From Acanthochlamys bracteata (lineage: Eukaryota; Streptophyta; Magnoliopsida; Pandanales; Velloziaceae), in the NCBI GenBank assembly GCA_019914995.1, contig CM034126.1:10173001-10237000 (forward strand): 64,000 bases of DNA, written 5' to 3'. Of this stretch, positions 35,431 through 47,800 are shown piece by piece. How positions within the stretch are numbered: position 1 is the stretch's first letter; each line of letters starts with the position of its first letter. Below the pieces are notes generated by a model. It was given only the letters and a program-made list of their open reading frames with translations. It ran no database searches and was not told the origin of the DNA. Both the position numbers and the translations under genes were made by a program.

Positions 35431-36589
35431 TTCTAAACAATCTCTCTGTCTCGATTCTCAATTCAAAATTCAAAATTTTTAATAAATTTTGAATAATACT
35501 CCGTCTCCTGAGAAATTAATAATCGTGGAATCATATTCTTGAAAAACAGTAGTTAACTATTAGAGATTGGAATTTGATTCTGTATTTATATATTTGTCTG
35601 CCATATATAAGTTATCAAATGGAGGAAAAAACGAATATGGCACAAAATCATCAATCTGTAAAATTCTCTGCAAAACAAAAATCAGATAGCAGTAGAAGTG
35701 ATATTATCAATCAAAATCAATCTCAAAGGGAAGTAGTTGCAACAGCGTCAGGGGTGACAGTGACTTACCAAATATTTAAAAGTATTTTTAAAATAAAATT
35801 TTTTTTAAATAGAAAATATTTTGTGGGATTGTAATGAATTTGGGGATTGTAATCAACATCAATCTCAAACGGAAAGTAGATGCCAAGATTTCTTATCTAT
35901 GTGTTTTGGGAATTGTAACGAATTTAGGGTTCTTTCCAAAACCATTCGCTTATAGAAAGAATAAATTCCAATATTTATTAAAATTATTTAAGAACTATTA
36001 ATAAGTAATACAAAATTAAAAATTTTTTAATGTCTGCTTTTTTACGGAGCAACTAATTTTTTGAAGTCGGCCAATATTCTGAAATAAGATAGTCTATTTA
36101 TATTAAATTAAAGAGGACTATTTATCCATAAGTAAAATGAAATATTTATTCTGAAATAAAGTAAACTATTTGTGTTAAAGTGATGTGAACTATTTGTTAT
36201 AAAACGAAACGAACTACTAGTCTGAAGTGAAGTAGGTTATATACTCTGAAATAAAATAGATTATTTATTTTAAAATAAATTAAACTATAAATAATAAATT
36301 TAGCTCAAAATTTAGACGAATTCATGTTAATCTGCTCTGACATTATATTACAAAATATGATTATTTTCAAAACTAATTGACCGTAAAAAAGTGAGCTCAC
36401 ATTTTATAACTATTATTTTATAACTATGGATAATAGTGTGATTGAATCTCTTTTAATACGGATGGTAGAAGAAATAAAATCTATAGGAGAGAAGAAGAGA
36501 GGTGGCTGAGATTTGTTGAAGTAGGAATGAGTAGTGTGCGAGTCTGTGACTATTTACTTACCATTTGTCAATAAGCCATGTTCTTAGAG
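35431..36589. other. AT-rich spacer between NAD-ME2 and TET10
   Basis: No gene is supported. An 86-codon plus-strand frame at 35574-35834 is Lys/Asn/Gln/Ser-rich and has no recognisable domain. A run of related short motifs (TGAAATAAA, AACTATTTA) at 36080-36300 suggests a degenerate local repeat. Confidence 0.4.
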
Positions 36590-37212
36590 AGCGTTTGGCA
36601 TTCCATTCAGAAAAATAGTTTTTAAATTTTTCTATTTACACTTTTCAGTATATATTTTATAAATATTTAGAAAATTTATTTAAAATTAGAAAGTATAAAA
36701 AAATTCTATATAGTAAGATTTTTTTATTACTTAATATTATTACTTTTAGGTCAAAAAAATAGAACTTATTTTTAAAATAAACGAAACTTTGTTTAAAAGT
36801 TTCGTTTCAAAAAGCACTCTAAAATAAATAAAAATATTTTACATCGTAAGATTTTATTATGCTTATTTTAATATTTTTAAGATAAAAAATAGAGATAATT
36901 TTAAAAATTTTCTAATATATTTTAAATTTTATTTTCAAAATTACTTTCAAATATTTTTTTATTTGACTATTTAGCAGTGTTTTTAAAAAGTATTTTTTAA
37001 AAAATGTTTTTATAGATGGAAAAGCTTTTTATTCTATTTCTATAAACGAGCTATACTATTTTGATTAAAAAATAATAAAATAATTTTATTACGTAAAATT
37101 TTTTATAATTCTGATTTTTAAGTAAATTTATAAAATATTATAATAAATTTATTGAAAAATTTAAAATAAAAAATTTATTTTTGTAAAATGCCTTACTAAA
37201 TGCGCACTAGCT
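36590..37212. mobile_element. AT-rich MITE-like block, copy B
   Basis: The left edge (GAGAGCGTTTGGCATT) and right edge (reverse complement GAGCTAGTGCGCATTTAGTAAGGCATTTT) show short imperfect inverted similarity. The inner left part is homologous to copy A at 35161-35430. It is probably a non-autonomous element with a palindromic AT-rich body. Confidence 0.4.
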
Positions 37213-37510
37213 CTTGATCCGTACAGATTGTGAGTAGGTAGAGTTGGCTTCGCTGTGCTATCAGGTATTCTAGCCTTTCGTGAGCTTTAATCGAAACAGG
37301 CTTTTAGTTTTATGGATACGGGCCACCTATGAAGAGGCCCTAAAAGCAACCGTCCATTTTTTCTTTACACAATTAATTTCCTTTTAATTTGTTAATGATT
37401 CCTGATTCCCCTATTTGCCTCTCGAAACTGAAATTAAATTGGTCAAAACCAATGTAATGACTGAGCAGGGTTTTAAGTAACACTTCACTCTCTTCTTCTC
37501 TCTCTCTCTC

Positions 37511-37534
37511 ATGGTGGAGTTCCACTGGAATTGA
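37511..37534 (+). promoter_or_regulatory. Short upstream open reading frame in TET10 leader
   Basis: An ATG after a (TC)n pyrimidine patch opens a 7-codon frame (MVEFHWN, then TGA) ending 86 nt before the TET10 start codon. No other ATG lies between. If transcription starts in or before the CT-rich stretch at 37480-37510, ribosomes would meet it first and it could lower TET10 translation. Confidence 0.4.
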
Positions 37535-37620
37535 AGGGTTTCTTTTCGGGAAAAGTTTGTTTCTTTGTTTTTGCTAATCTGTGAGAGCAGAGAGATCTCT
37601 GGACAGTTGAAGCCAACAAA

Positions 37621-40600
37621 ATGAGCAATGGAATGGGAGCAAGCACTTTTCTCCTCAGGTGGATAAATTTGATCACCATGGTCAGTAACTTCTCTCATAT
37701 TAACATCCCTCTTTTCTCGTCTCTTTCTTGAAAATTTTTGTCTCTTTTCAAAAAACTTTGCTCCATGAAGTTCGTTGTAAAATTCATCATTTTCCTTTAA
37801 ATCCGTCGTCCTTTAGTGTTTCTGGAGTGTAAAGGTATGATCTTGATTTGTTCTAAGTACTACATTGTTCCTTTTTGATAAAGGGAGGAAAGATAAAGCT
37901 ATATACTTTTGTTGTTGTTTTGAGAAGAACTCTTTTCATTGTGCAATTTAGTGGGTCTAGAACCAATTTGGAGCAAGAAAAAGAAAAAAAGCTAATTTTC
38001 ATTAGCTCATATGGATGAGACTTCATATACTAACAATGCAATCTTTGCTATTTTGTCATGCAGCTGGTAGCTGTAATGATTATTTGCTTTGGTGTGTGGA
38101 TGAGCACTCACCATGATCAATGCCGGAAGTCCTTAACCCTCCCTGTTATTGGTCTTGGTGCAGTTATTCTTCTAATGTAAGCTCACCATAGTCGAATTGC
38201 AGTAGGTCCGTCCTTAATGCCGTCGATAGTTTCTGCTGACTGTTTTCATTACATCCAAACACTTCAGGTCATTTGTGGGATTTCTCGGTGCAATGAAGAA
38301 TATTGCCTTACTACTGTGGATCGTATCCTTTTTCCTAGATAATTAGGCAGAATCAGTTATAATCTCTTGCTTAATTTTCTATTTGAATCTTTCGCCTTGA
38401 CATTATGATTGCAGTATTTGGTAATGCTTTGCTTGGTGCTTGTGGCAATTTTGGTGTTCACTGTACTGGCGTAAGTGTTTTACTTGTCATCTAAGATGTC
38501 TTTCTGCATCCTTGATGTGTTTTTATAGATTGCATCAATGCACAAGAATATTATGAAATTCCTTTCTTTTTAAAGGTTTGTACTCTTTTCCTTGATGAAT
38601 ATAAATATATTTTAGTTTAAAGAAGAAGCGACTGGTTACCTTGTATTGGTTTAACAAAAACTATGTCTCTACTGATTAAGAAGTATCTTTAACGAGGTAC
38701 TAATTTTAAAATCTGAAATTTAATCTTGATCTTCGCATGCTAGACAGCACAATGAGACTGAGTTTTTCGGATGGATAATCATGCAGAGTTCTGTATTGAG
38801 AATTTGCTTACTTTGAAGATCCCTTTGGATGAAATGAATCCCTAAATTACATGTTTAGATTTCTACACATGCAATCATTAAAGAACTAATAACAGGTTGC
38901 CACCACAAGTTTCTTATATTATTGTCATATGCCTTTTTAGGTTTGTTGTTTTAATCTTATAAAAAATTGGTTATCCTAGTGCTGAAATTATGTGCTGCTT
39001 TATTTTAATGGTGCGATGATATGAGACACTTGACATGATTCAGCTTTAAGGGTGTTGATCCAGAGTGCAAGACTTGACCTCCTCCATTCTCTTGCTATTA
39101 AGTGATGCTATTCAACACGGTAATAAGAATCATGCGTAGCATGCCTAGTTAAAGTGCCACATTTTGTGGGCCAAACATTAATCGGGTTGTTACTTGCAGT
39201 TTCAATCTACTGTGGCTTTACCTGTATGTCCTGGTTAGATCATTCATTTTTCTGTTGTTGTGGTAGGTTTGCTTAAATTTTAGAGGGACGTCATTATATA
39301 ATTTCTAAGTGTGATGAATTATTCAAAATCTAGTTCACTCATGAAAAGCCTACCAAAAAATCATGATTAATATGTAAGGGGCGGAATTTTTTAGACTAAC
39401 CATTCAAAACACACCATTTGAAATCAAGTGTAAATCGGTTCACTACAACAAAAAGCACAACTGAAAATGTAGTCTGCCAAAAGCGGTAGAGTAATTGTCT
39501 ATCCTAGAATCTCACCCTCATTCTTCCAGATTGACTATTGTCTGAAGGAAAAGGCACTTTCTTTTAGTTTAACTACTTTTTTCACCTAGATATTGCTTTA
39601 TCTTCTGCAGTTTCATTATAACAAATGCAGGCTCTGGCCATGTTGCGCCTGGATTGAGGTAAGGCTTTATTTGGTATATTTCAACTTGTATTAGCATACG
39701 CATTCTTGAGATGGTATTTTTTAGCACAAGCTACTATAGAATACCATTTGGACTATTATCCATAAAATCTAAGTTAAACTAAACTTCTTTGTTTCTGCAT
39801 AATGTTTGTAGCAAGTTTATGATGAAAAACCAGTTCTATTGAGGCTATTTTACTGATTCATACCTTGATATTTCCTCAGATACAAAGAGTATCATCTTCA
39901 AGATTATAGTTCATGGTTCACGAAAGAGGTGAATATTCTTTTCTGTCCTTCTTGTGTTTGTCTTCCTTTTGGTGATATCTAATACTAAGTATTGTATCCC
40001 AAGCTCAACGATACCAAGAACTGGCAACGGTTAAGGAGCTGCCTTGTCAAGTCTAATGATTGCAAGAATTTAGCGAAAACCTACAAGGTTTGTCTTAAAT
40101 TCCTCTTTATTTCGAGACTCTTCGTGGTCAAAACCTTCTTTTGACACAGCTGGATATTTCCAGATGCAAAAGGAATACAAAATAGCTGAACTCTCTCCAG
40201 TTGAGGCTGGTTGCTGTCGGCCACCATCACAGTAGGTTCCAATTGCTAGCATTATTGATAATGTGAACAAGATAGGTAGTTCTTTTCATGATTTTGAATA
40301 CACTCTCTATTTTGATAGTAACTATAAAACTAGGGTGTCAAAGGTTCTTCACTTTTAAATCTGACTGCTAAATTGATAGTTTGAAGTTCAGATAGGAGCG
40401 TTGTAATATGTTAACAAATCTCAGCAGTTTACTATCCATCTTCTGATACATATATTTTAGTGTAAATAGCAAGAACTACCACTCAACTTCTAGGTCTATT
40501 TAAAAAATACCATTAAGTTTCAAATCTTTCATTTCGATCAATCAACTTTGAGGTTCATTTCAAAACTACCCCTCAACCCATTTGTACCTCTGAACTTTCA

Positions 40601-42619
40601 CATATGTTTCAATATATCATTATTTTGTTCATTTATACCTATCTAGCATTATAAAACAATCAGGTTATGATAGTACAAATTAAACTTTATACTTGCTTTT
40701 ATTTCAATTTGTTTAAAAAAATATTTAATTTAAAAAATTCTCCTTATAGGAATACTTCTAAAAAAATATATCTTTATTAGTAATTTTTTTTAATAATTTC
40801 TACATGTGAAAATGACAAATAATTGGATAGGTGGAACTTGAATGAAAAACAAAAACAACAAATTTGAATTATGAGCTAATAAACTAAACAATTTTAAATT
40901 TTAAGTAATTATTCGTTGGGAGTTAAATTAAGTATTTGTATGTTATGAGATTAACTTTCGTAAATCCCCAAAAGGCAAAATTATTAGACAAACCGAGTTA
41001 AAATTATTTATCTTCTGCAACTTAATTGCATTTTCGTTTGGCTAATTCTTTTATATTATTATTATTTTGAATAATTCTTATATTCCAAACTCATTTTTTA
41101 AGCATTCTAAGAGAGGAGAAAATTTTATTCAAAATAATTAAAATCTCTTTAATTTTAAAATTGAAGAACTTTTATGATAATAAACATTTTGTCTTAATAA
41201 AACATTTTAAATTGTAATAGGAAATATTTAATAATACCAAACTTCATTAAAATGAAAAATTTTATTAAAGGCTTGTACGATTAAAATCAACTTGCATTAT
41301 TATAACCTAATTTTTTGTAATGCCACATTAATATAAATAAATAAAGCAATGATAGAGTTGTAGATATGGAAACGTGCATAAAAGTTCAGGGGTACAAATG
41401 AAGGATTTGAAAATTGAGTGTTAGTTTGAAGCAAACTCAAAGATCGAGTGCTAGAAGTAAATTATTTGAAACTTGGGGGGCACTTTTTAAGTGAATCTAA
41501 AAGTTGAGCGGTATTTGGGGGTATTTACCTTTATTTTGAGGAGTTCTAGCCTACATTATCGTGCTTTTTACGCCATAAATATTTTTAGCACCAAATGCAA
41601 GCCCGGTTTGTCATGGCTAGATGCATAGGTTTCTCCTTTACTCTGTTCCGCCACAGGCAATATCTTAGTTAATGCTTCATATAATTATATTTATCATGCT
41701 ATGGTTGTTGCCCTCTGTTATACATGAAATAGATAGCCATAGTTATATTCCTTCTTTTTTCTTGATACAGATGTGGTTATCCAGCGGTGAATGCTTCTTA
41801 CTATGATTTAAGCTATCATCCTGTTAGCAGAAATAGAGACTGCACCCTCTACAAAAATTCAAGAAGCGTGAAGTGTTACGACTGTGATTCTTGCAAGTAA
41901 GCCCACTGCATTGCTTATATTACTTCTAAATTTTCAATTATCCAAACCATGTCCTCAATGTTTGTGTATGGATGACTTTTTTTGGTTCATGTGAAGGGCT
42001 GGCGTAGCGCAATATATGAAAATGGAGTGGAGAGTGGTTGCTATTTTTAATGTGATCCTTTTTGTTGTCCTGGTAAGATTCTTGTTTCTTGAACTCCCGC
42101 ATTATCCTAACATGTTTGCTTGCATTGAAGCATTGAACTTAGGCTTCTCAGTAGTAATAAGGAAATAAATATCATAATCAACACACCAATCTTCTTATAG
42201 ATGAATATAGCCTTCAAATGTCTCGCTTCAACAGAAACACAGCTCATTTTTATTAAAAGAGTTTGTCTAGTTGCCATATACAACAGTGAAATTCATCTTA
42301 TGTAATCATATTCATGGTTGTATCAGTGCTTCAGAAATGCATGTATCTAGATCCTCTGTTAGTTCCCCGCAGAACTGGAATTTTGTTGAGTAAAATAGGT
42401 GTATAGTCATTTATTATTCAACCTTATAATGGTGCATATTGTTCCTTCCAGTCAGAATTTAACTTCAGACAGTAACGATATGCGTACAAAAGGAACAGTT
42501 TTTGGATATGTGCATTATTTGTCAGCTCATTGTGCTTTCTTTTGCTTCAGTTGATTGTATATTTTATGGCTTGCTGCGCGAGGAGAAATGCAGTGGAAAA
42601 GAAAGCTGACCGCAGATGA
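37621..42619 (+). CDS. TET10: Tetraspanin-10-type membrane protein
   Basis: Tetraspanins organise membrane microdomains at the plasma membrane. Eleven exons: 37621-37680, 38064-38176, 38268-38322, 38415-38470, 39611-39658, 39880-39928, 40004-40087, 40164-40231, 41771-41896, 41997-42072, 42551-42619. The CDS is 804 nt, 267 aa, with every intron GT..AG and phases consistent. Transmembrane helices are at about 13-33, 45-66, 71-98 and 232-253. The large loop (99-230) holds the plant signature GCCRPP (171-176) and further Cys at 179, 202, 213, 216 and 219. The C-terminal tail is short and basic. Sequence blocks such as VWMSTHHDQCRKSLTLPVIG and CGYPAVNASYYDLS match my memory of Arabidopsis TET10 far better than other tetraspanins. 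Intron 8 is long because of an inserted MITE. Confidence 0.92.
40462..41528. mobile_element. MITE with long terminal inverted repeats in TET10 intron 8
   Basis: A 1,067-bp element has inverted ends of about 150 bp: 40462-40610 pairs with 41369-41528. The left end reads GTAAATAGCAAGAACTACC and the right end, reverse-complemented, GTAAATACCCCCAAATACCG. Later shared blocks include CACTCAACTT, AAGTTTCAAAT and CATTTGTACC. The interior is AT-rich with no open frame. Flanking ATATTTTAG and TTATTTTGA may be a decayed 9-bp duplication. Long inverted repeats without coding capacity suggest a non-autonomous Mutator-like element. Confidence 0.7.
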
Positions 42620-44892
42620 TCCTTTTTTCTCATGCACCACTACTTCATGGTAATTTTGACCTACAAAAATGAAATGGAAGTTTGATTGTGCTTGTCGAGT
42701 AACTTAACAGAACATATTTGTTGACAAGAAAACAACTACTAAATATATTGCTAATGTAGAAACCTTGTCTGATAAGGACTAGCTGAAGCAGCTTAGCTTC
42801 ATTCCTAGCTGTTGAATATCGTAATCCTAAATGAAAAATTGTTATGTTTTTTGTCAGCTATTTGTTTGAAATATCTTTTATTCTTCCAATCTTTTAGCAA
42901 CTAAAGAATTGCATGTAGGATTTTGATGTATACTGAGTTTCGTTTTGGTAATTTGTTTCTTCTATAGCTGCTCTCCTTTGTTCAGTAAAACATTTTCATT
43001 AAAAATGGCTTGATTTTGTGCTGTGAATAACCTTGGAAGTGATTCCATTGTTGAGCTGATGGGGACATGGATAACGCTGGCAATTTGTCTATACTGACCT
43101 GTTTTAGTATATTTGTTGTTAGATCCCTAGCAACAATAAGATAATTATCAAAACATAATTCATTTATCCATTCTGAAATAACGAACTAATCATTAACAAC
43201 CTAATGAAAGAATAAACAAAAATTTAAATCCTGTAATCTGCAGCTTGTTCTCTTACATGTTTGGCTCTTGCTAGGTATGGGCATGTTTAGAATAAACTCG
43301 CTTTTTCGAAAGTGAGTTTAAAAGATAAATTAAAAATTAAAAATTAATTATTTTTTATTATAATTAAATTTTAAAATTAAATTTTTAATAAAAATAATTT
43401 ATTTAATTTTTTAATTTATTTTGTATTAAAAATAAGTTTAAAATAAGTGAGTTTGAAAGGTAATGTAAACAAACCCTATATGTTTCTGGACCTTGTGCTT
43501 ATATATGGAACTGAACATGTCTTTGTAGCTTACATTGAATTGCACTGAGCTCTCTTTTATGGTATGGATTCACCAATATTTTATTTTCCTTATCATGAAG
43601 ATGCTTTTCTATAAATTCTGGTACTGATTATTGAGAGGCTCCACAAGGATGTACTCAGATATTTAAGAACAAGGTCGCAAGTGTTACGTTGTAGTTTTTT
43701 GGTTTTCGTTTCTTAGAAACCCATCTTTAAAGCGTATCCTAACCAAAGTTTTTCCTTTTTTTACGAGTTTCCAAAACTTGTCTTCAAATAATTTACTCAA
43801 AATTATCAAAGCAAATCAATGAGAAATTACATCCAGTGGCCACAGAAATTTCGGCCAACTACCACCGCCGACGTCAAAGGAGTTCTGCCATCCGGAGATG
43901 CTCCGGTAGGTGATCACCGGCTAACCTACCCGTCGACAGCAGGATCTTACCGTCCACCGGCTTTGATGGCCGAGCTCCGGCGGGATTTGCTAGAGTTTTT
44001 GTTAATTTATTTTAAGATGAAATTTATTATTTTTATAATTCTTTTGCTAGAAACTTACATTTTAGCACCAAACAAAATTTATTTTTGTTTTTGATTTTTT
44101 GTTTTCTAGCTTTTACTTTTGGTTCTCATTTTTGGTTTCATATTTTAAAAAGTGTTAAGAGTAATGATTGGAACTTCCTTTAACATTGCATTAGGCATTA
44201 GTACACCAGCTTCAAACTTTGTAGTATATAAATCATTACGGTAATGTTTGCCGTGGTTATGAAACAAATTTTAAAAAATTTATGGACTTTTTGTTATCTC
44301 AAAAAATAATAATAATAAATAATAATAAAATTTTATGAATAATTTTTTATAAAATATTATAAAAACTTTTATTAAAAATATAATATAAAAATTAAATAAA
44401 AAATATTAAAAAATATTCTCAAATATCTCTAAGAAAGCGATCAATAGAAGATTAGGGTTCATACTGATTTACATGATATTCAAAATATTAACTATCATTT
44501 ATTGGTAACAACACTTGAGATTGCTAAAAAACATAAATTCTTGTACTTCTTATTCGACATTCATACAAAAAAAAAAAAAATTATACAACATCAAGGCCTT
44601 ACAGGATAATATGGTTGGTGAAGAACTGAAGATAACAGTATAATTCATCGCTGCAACTTCATTCTAGTCACGTTTTACTTAACAGCAACGGTGACCAGAG
44701 TGCCGCAGATAAGCCAGCTTCCCATGGTAAAAGGTATCCTCTACATCATCCTGTGCAGCTACTTAGAAAAAATGATATGCTACAAAACTTTTAACCAGTT
44801 GCCCCAACCAGATATCGAGAGATGACAATAATAAAAGTGATATGCTACAAACTTTTAACCAGTGCCGAAGATGCTAATTCTCAATCTAGCAA
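42620..44892. other. Convergent spacer between TET10 and SAC9
   Basis: The two genes point towards each other here. The left part (to about 43,050) should be TET10 3' untranslated sequence, and the right part from about 44,600 that of SAC9. In between lie a small inverted-repeat element (43279-43476), a GC-rich island (about 43,825-43,995) and AT-rich sequence. No gene is supported. Confidence 0.5.
43279..43476. mobile_element. Small AT-rich inverted-repeat element
   Basis: The ends GGGCATGTTTAGAATAA and (reverse complement) GGGTTTGTTTACATTACC are inverted relatives, followed on each side by copies of an AAACTC(G/A)CTT-type motif. The body is nearly pure A/T. TAT flanks both ends. A 198-bp MITE is the simplest reading. 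Confidence 0.5.
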
Positions 44893-47800
44893 TCAAACCA
44901 TTGATAGACTAGCTAGTTTCCCAAGATCATAGGGATCTGCATAATAGAACAATTTAATTCTATTTGATAAAGAGAGACCCAAAGCCAATGGAGATCTCAA
45001 TTCTGGGCGGTCATCCTGCTCAATTACATCATCTGCAAAGGCAGCAACATCTCCAAATAACCTAAAAACGAACCGTCCAGCTTGTATAGGCCGAGGAAAA
45101 TCAAAATAGAGAGCTGTTCCAGATTTAACTTCTGGTAAACGGTATTCCCCAATTGTAACATAATTTCTCGAGTCCTGTAAATAAGGCTCAATTTATGCGT
45201 ATCAGTTAAGAAAAATTAGGATAGAACATTCTTGATATTGCCAAAACAAAGGGCTTAAATTATTGAACCATCAAAAGGGAAGTTGAATAAGAGAGCAAAT
45301 AAGTAAACAATCCAATATCATGCAAATGTTAAAAGGAATAACTAAAAAATTCGATGTTCAAAATGGTTAGCACAAAAGTCTCAATGCCCATTGAATATAA
45401 AGAAAATTGGGCAGAGAGGAGAACGAGAGATAAATGACTACTAGAGCTATGAGCTGTTTCAGAAATCAGTTTGGAACTTGGTAATAAAACTAAAGGCATG
45501 TTCCCTAAGTAAAATGAACATGGAACATATTCATTAGCATGTATATACAAGATAGTGGAGAATCACCAAGTCAATGAAACTAAACTGATCAACTTTTTTA
45601 TATTAGGAGTTGAGTTGCATGTGGACTGCAGGCAACATGTTTTTTTCACATTAAGAGAACTAAAATAGCACCAATCCTCCAAACTTCAGAATATTAAGAA
45701 GAGAAATTGGTACATTGAATTGAAGCTGTTTCCGTCAGCTTGAATAGCATCTCACTTGCAATCAAGTTCAGTAAAATATGATATAGGCAACATGAAGATG
45801 CAGCCAGATGTTAGAAGGACACTATAACAAGTACCTGAACAACAGAAACTTGGATATGTAGAACTGCAGGCATAATGTGCCTGTCTTCTAAACATGTCAA
45901 CGAGGATTCCCATATACTTGTATCCAAGAAGGAGGGCAAGTGGGTAATCCGAGGTTTTATGATATTTAGTGCATCCAAACGAAATCCTGCTATGGGCACT
46001 GTGGGAGATAGATATTGCTCCAGAACTAGGTCATTATCGGTTAACCTCTCAGATTCAATTGGAACCTGGAAAAAAAAAAGTCACATGATGGTTTACGAAG
46101 GCAAAAGAAGATGACAATTCATTACCACAAAAGACAACAAGACAAGAGCATTTACTCTAAACCGACTGAGTTGAGGTGCTCTTTCCAAAAAGTTTCTCAT
46201 CTTCATTTTTTCTTGGCCTTGTACCAATGCGTCAGCGTTTACATCATTTCTCACGGATTTGCCAAACACCAAAAACCTTCTTGCATGTATGCAGGACTTC
46301 CTTATGGAACTTTTACTCAAAAAGGAGTGGCTGATCTCTGGCAAGGGGCTGTCATCGAAAGACAGAAGATCATATTCCTTCTTCCTGTTACTTTGTTCTA
46401 AACCCTCCTGTGGAATAGTTAGCGTTATCCATATGATCCTGCACCTGATTGGATTATGAAAGGAAAGTTTTATATGCCTCGGGGCATCATTGCCACCGGA
46501 AGATGTTTCAGGACCACAAAGATGCGGTGATGATGAGACTATTGACTGGACGTCCCATTTTCCCATGCATGAGCGTTGCTCAGTATTTATCTTATTGCTT
46601 GCCCAAATTTGGACCTACACGAGTTTGACGTTTGAATATCAAGAGCAAGGAATAAGCGAGAAAAAGTAAAATGATAGAAAAGAAGGAATCTGATAATAAG
46701 TTACAAACACTACAAATAGAATGCAACTTGTTGGAAACATGCAGAGGATATTTGTGAAGACTCCTAGTTCTATAATGATCATGTTTTATGACTTTAAGCT
46801 GGACATTCTAGTAAAAATTCTGTTTTTCCAAGAGATAGAAGTACCTTTTCCAAGATGAACTTTAGAGTGTCGCAATAGTACGAACTATGGAACTAGCAAA
46901 AGACAATGTGAGGCAAGCAGTTCATACTACAGTGTCGTTTCAGCAATTAATTGGTTATAAATGTATTTAGAAGCTCCATATCAGCTATTTTAAAGCTGTC
47001 AAGAAAATCTAGAGCATCATGCTAATGAAAGTATAATCATCAAAAACACCTCACATCAATTCTAATCAAAATCCATATTGCAGACACAAGAAAATGGGGA
47101 GGCATTCGCCACCTAACTCTTTATATTGCTTTTCGTACTCACCCTCCAAGGAATCGATCTAGCAATATCCATGAATCTAAGTTCAGCATATCCAGAAGAC
47201 CTTTGATATAAGATAGGGCATATCCAATTTGTTTTATTTCATGGAAACGAAGCACATAGTTTAACCTAGTGACACAATGCTCTACCTTTTATTATATGAG
47301 AAAATACGCTTTAATAAACAAATAAGTTCAGAAACTTACAACTGGGCAATCTAATGAGGAATAACCACATGAACTGACAAGCAAGACAACTCCAGAGACA
47401 TCCGAGAGACTCCCAAGAACAATAGAGAATTCTACAGTTGACATATCTGGAGGAGAATACCAGTATGAAGTTAGTGATTCCTACTCCAAGTGGTGCCAGC
47501 AATGAAAATGGTGGTTCTGAACCATTCCCTGTTTCAACCTACAAAACGAGATACTTTAGTTTTAAGATAGGGCTATCCCTGTCTTAGCTTGAACTAAAGC
47601 CATTTATCTAGAGGGGTAAGAATGACAAGCTAGTCAGCTTTCTATTGACATGCAACTCTAGATCAGAACTCAGGAAACTCCATGACTTCAAAACTTCAGA
47701 AGACGTCATAAGGCAGACGCTGTGAGACTGGGAGGAAGGAGTAAGTAACTAAACTAGAATAATATAAATATCATTTATCAGTCCACACTATTGAATAAAA

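Noticed and set aside
46093-46566. Overlapping plus-strand frames across SAC9 exon 11
   Set aside because: The minus-strand frame matches SAC9 (MGKWDVQS, APRHIKLSF, RCRIIWITL), so the opposite frames are shadows.
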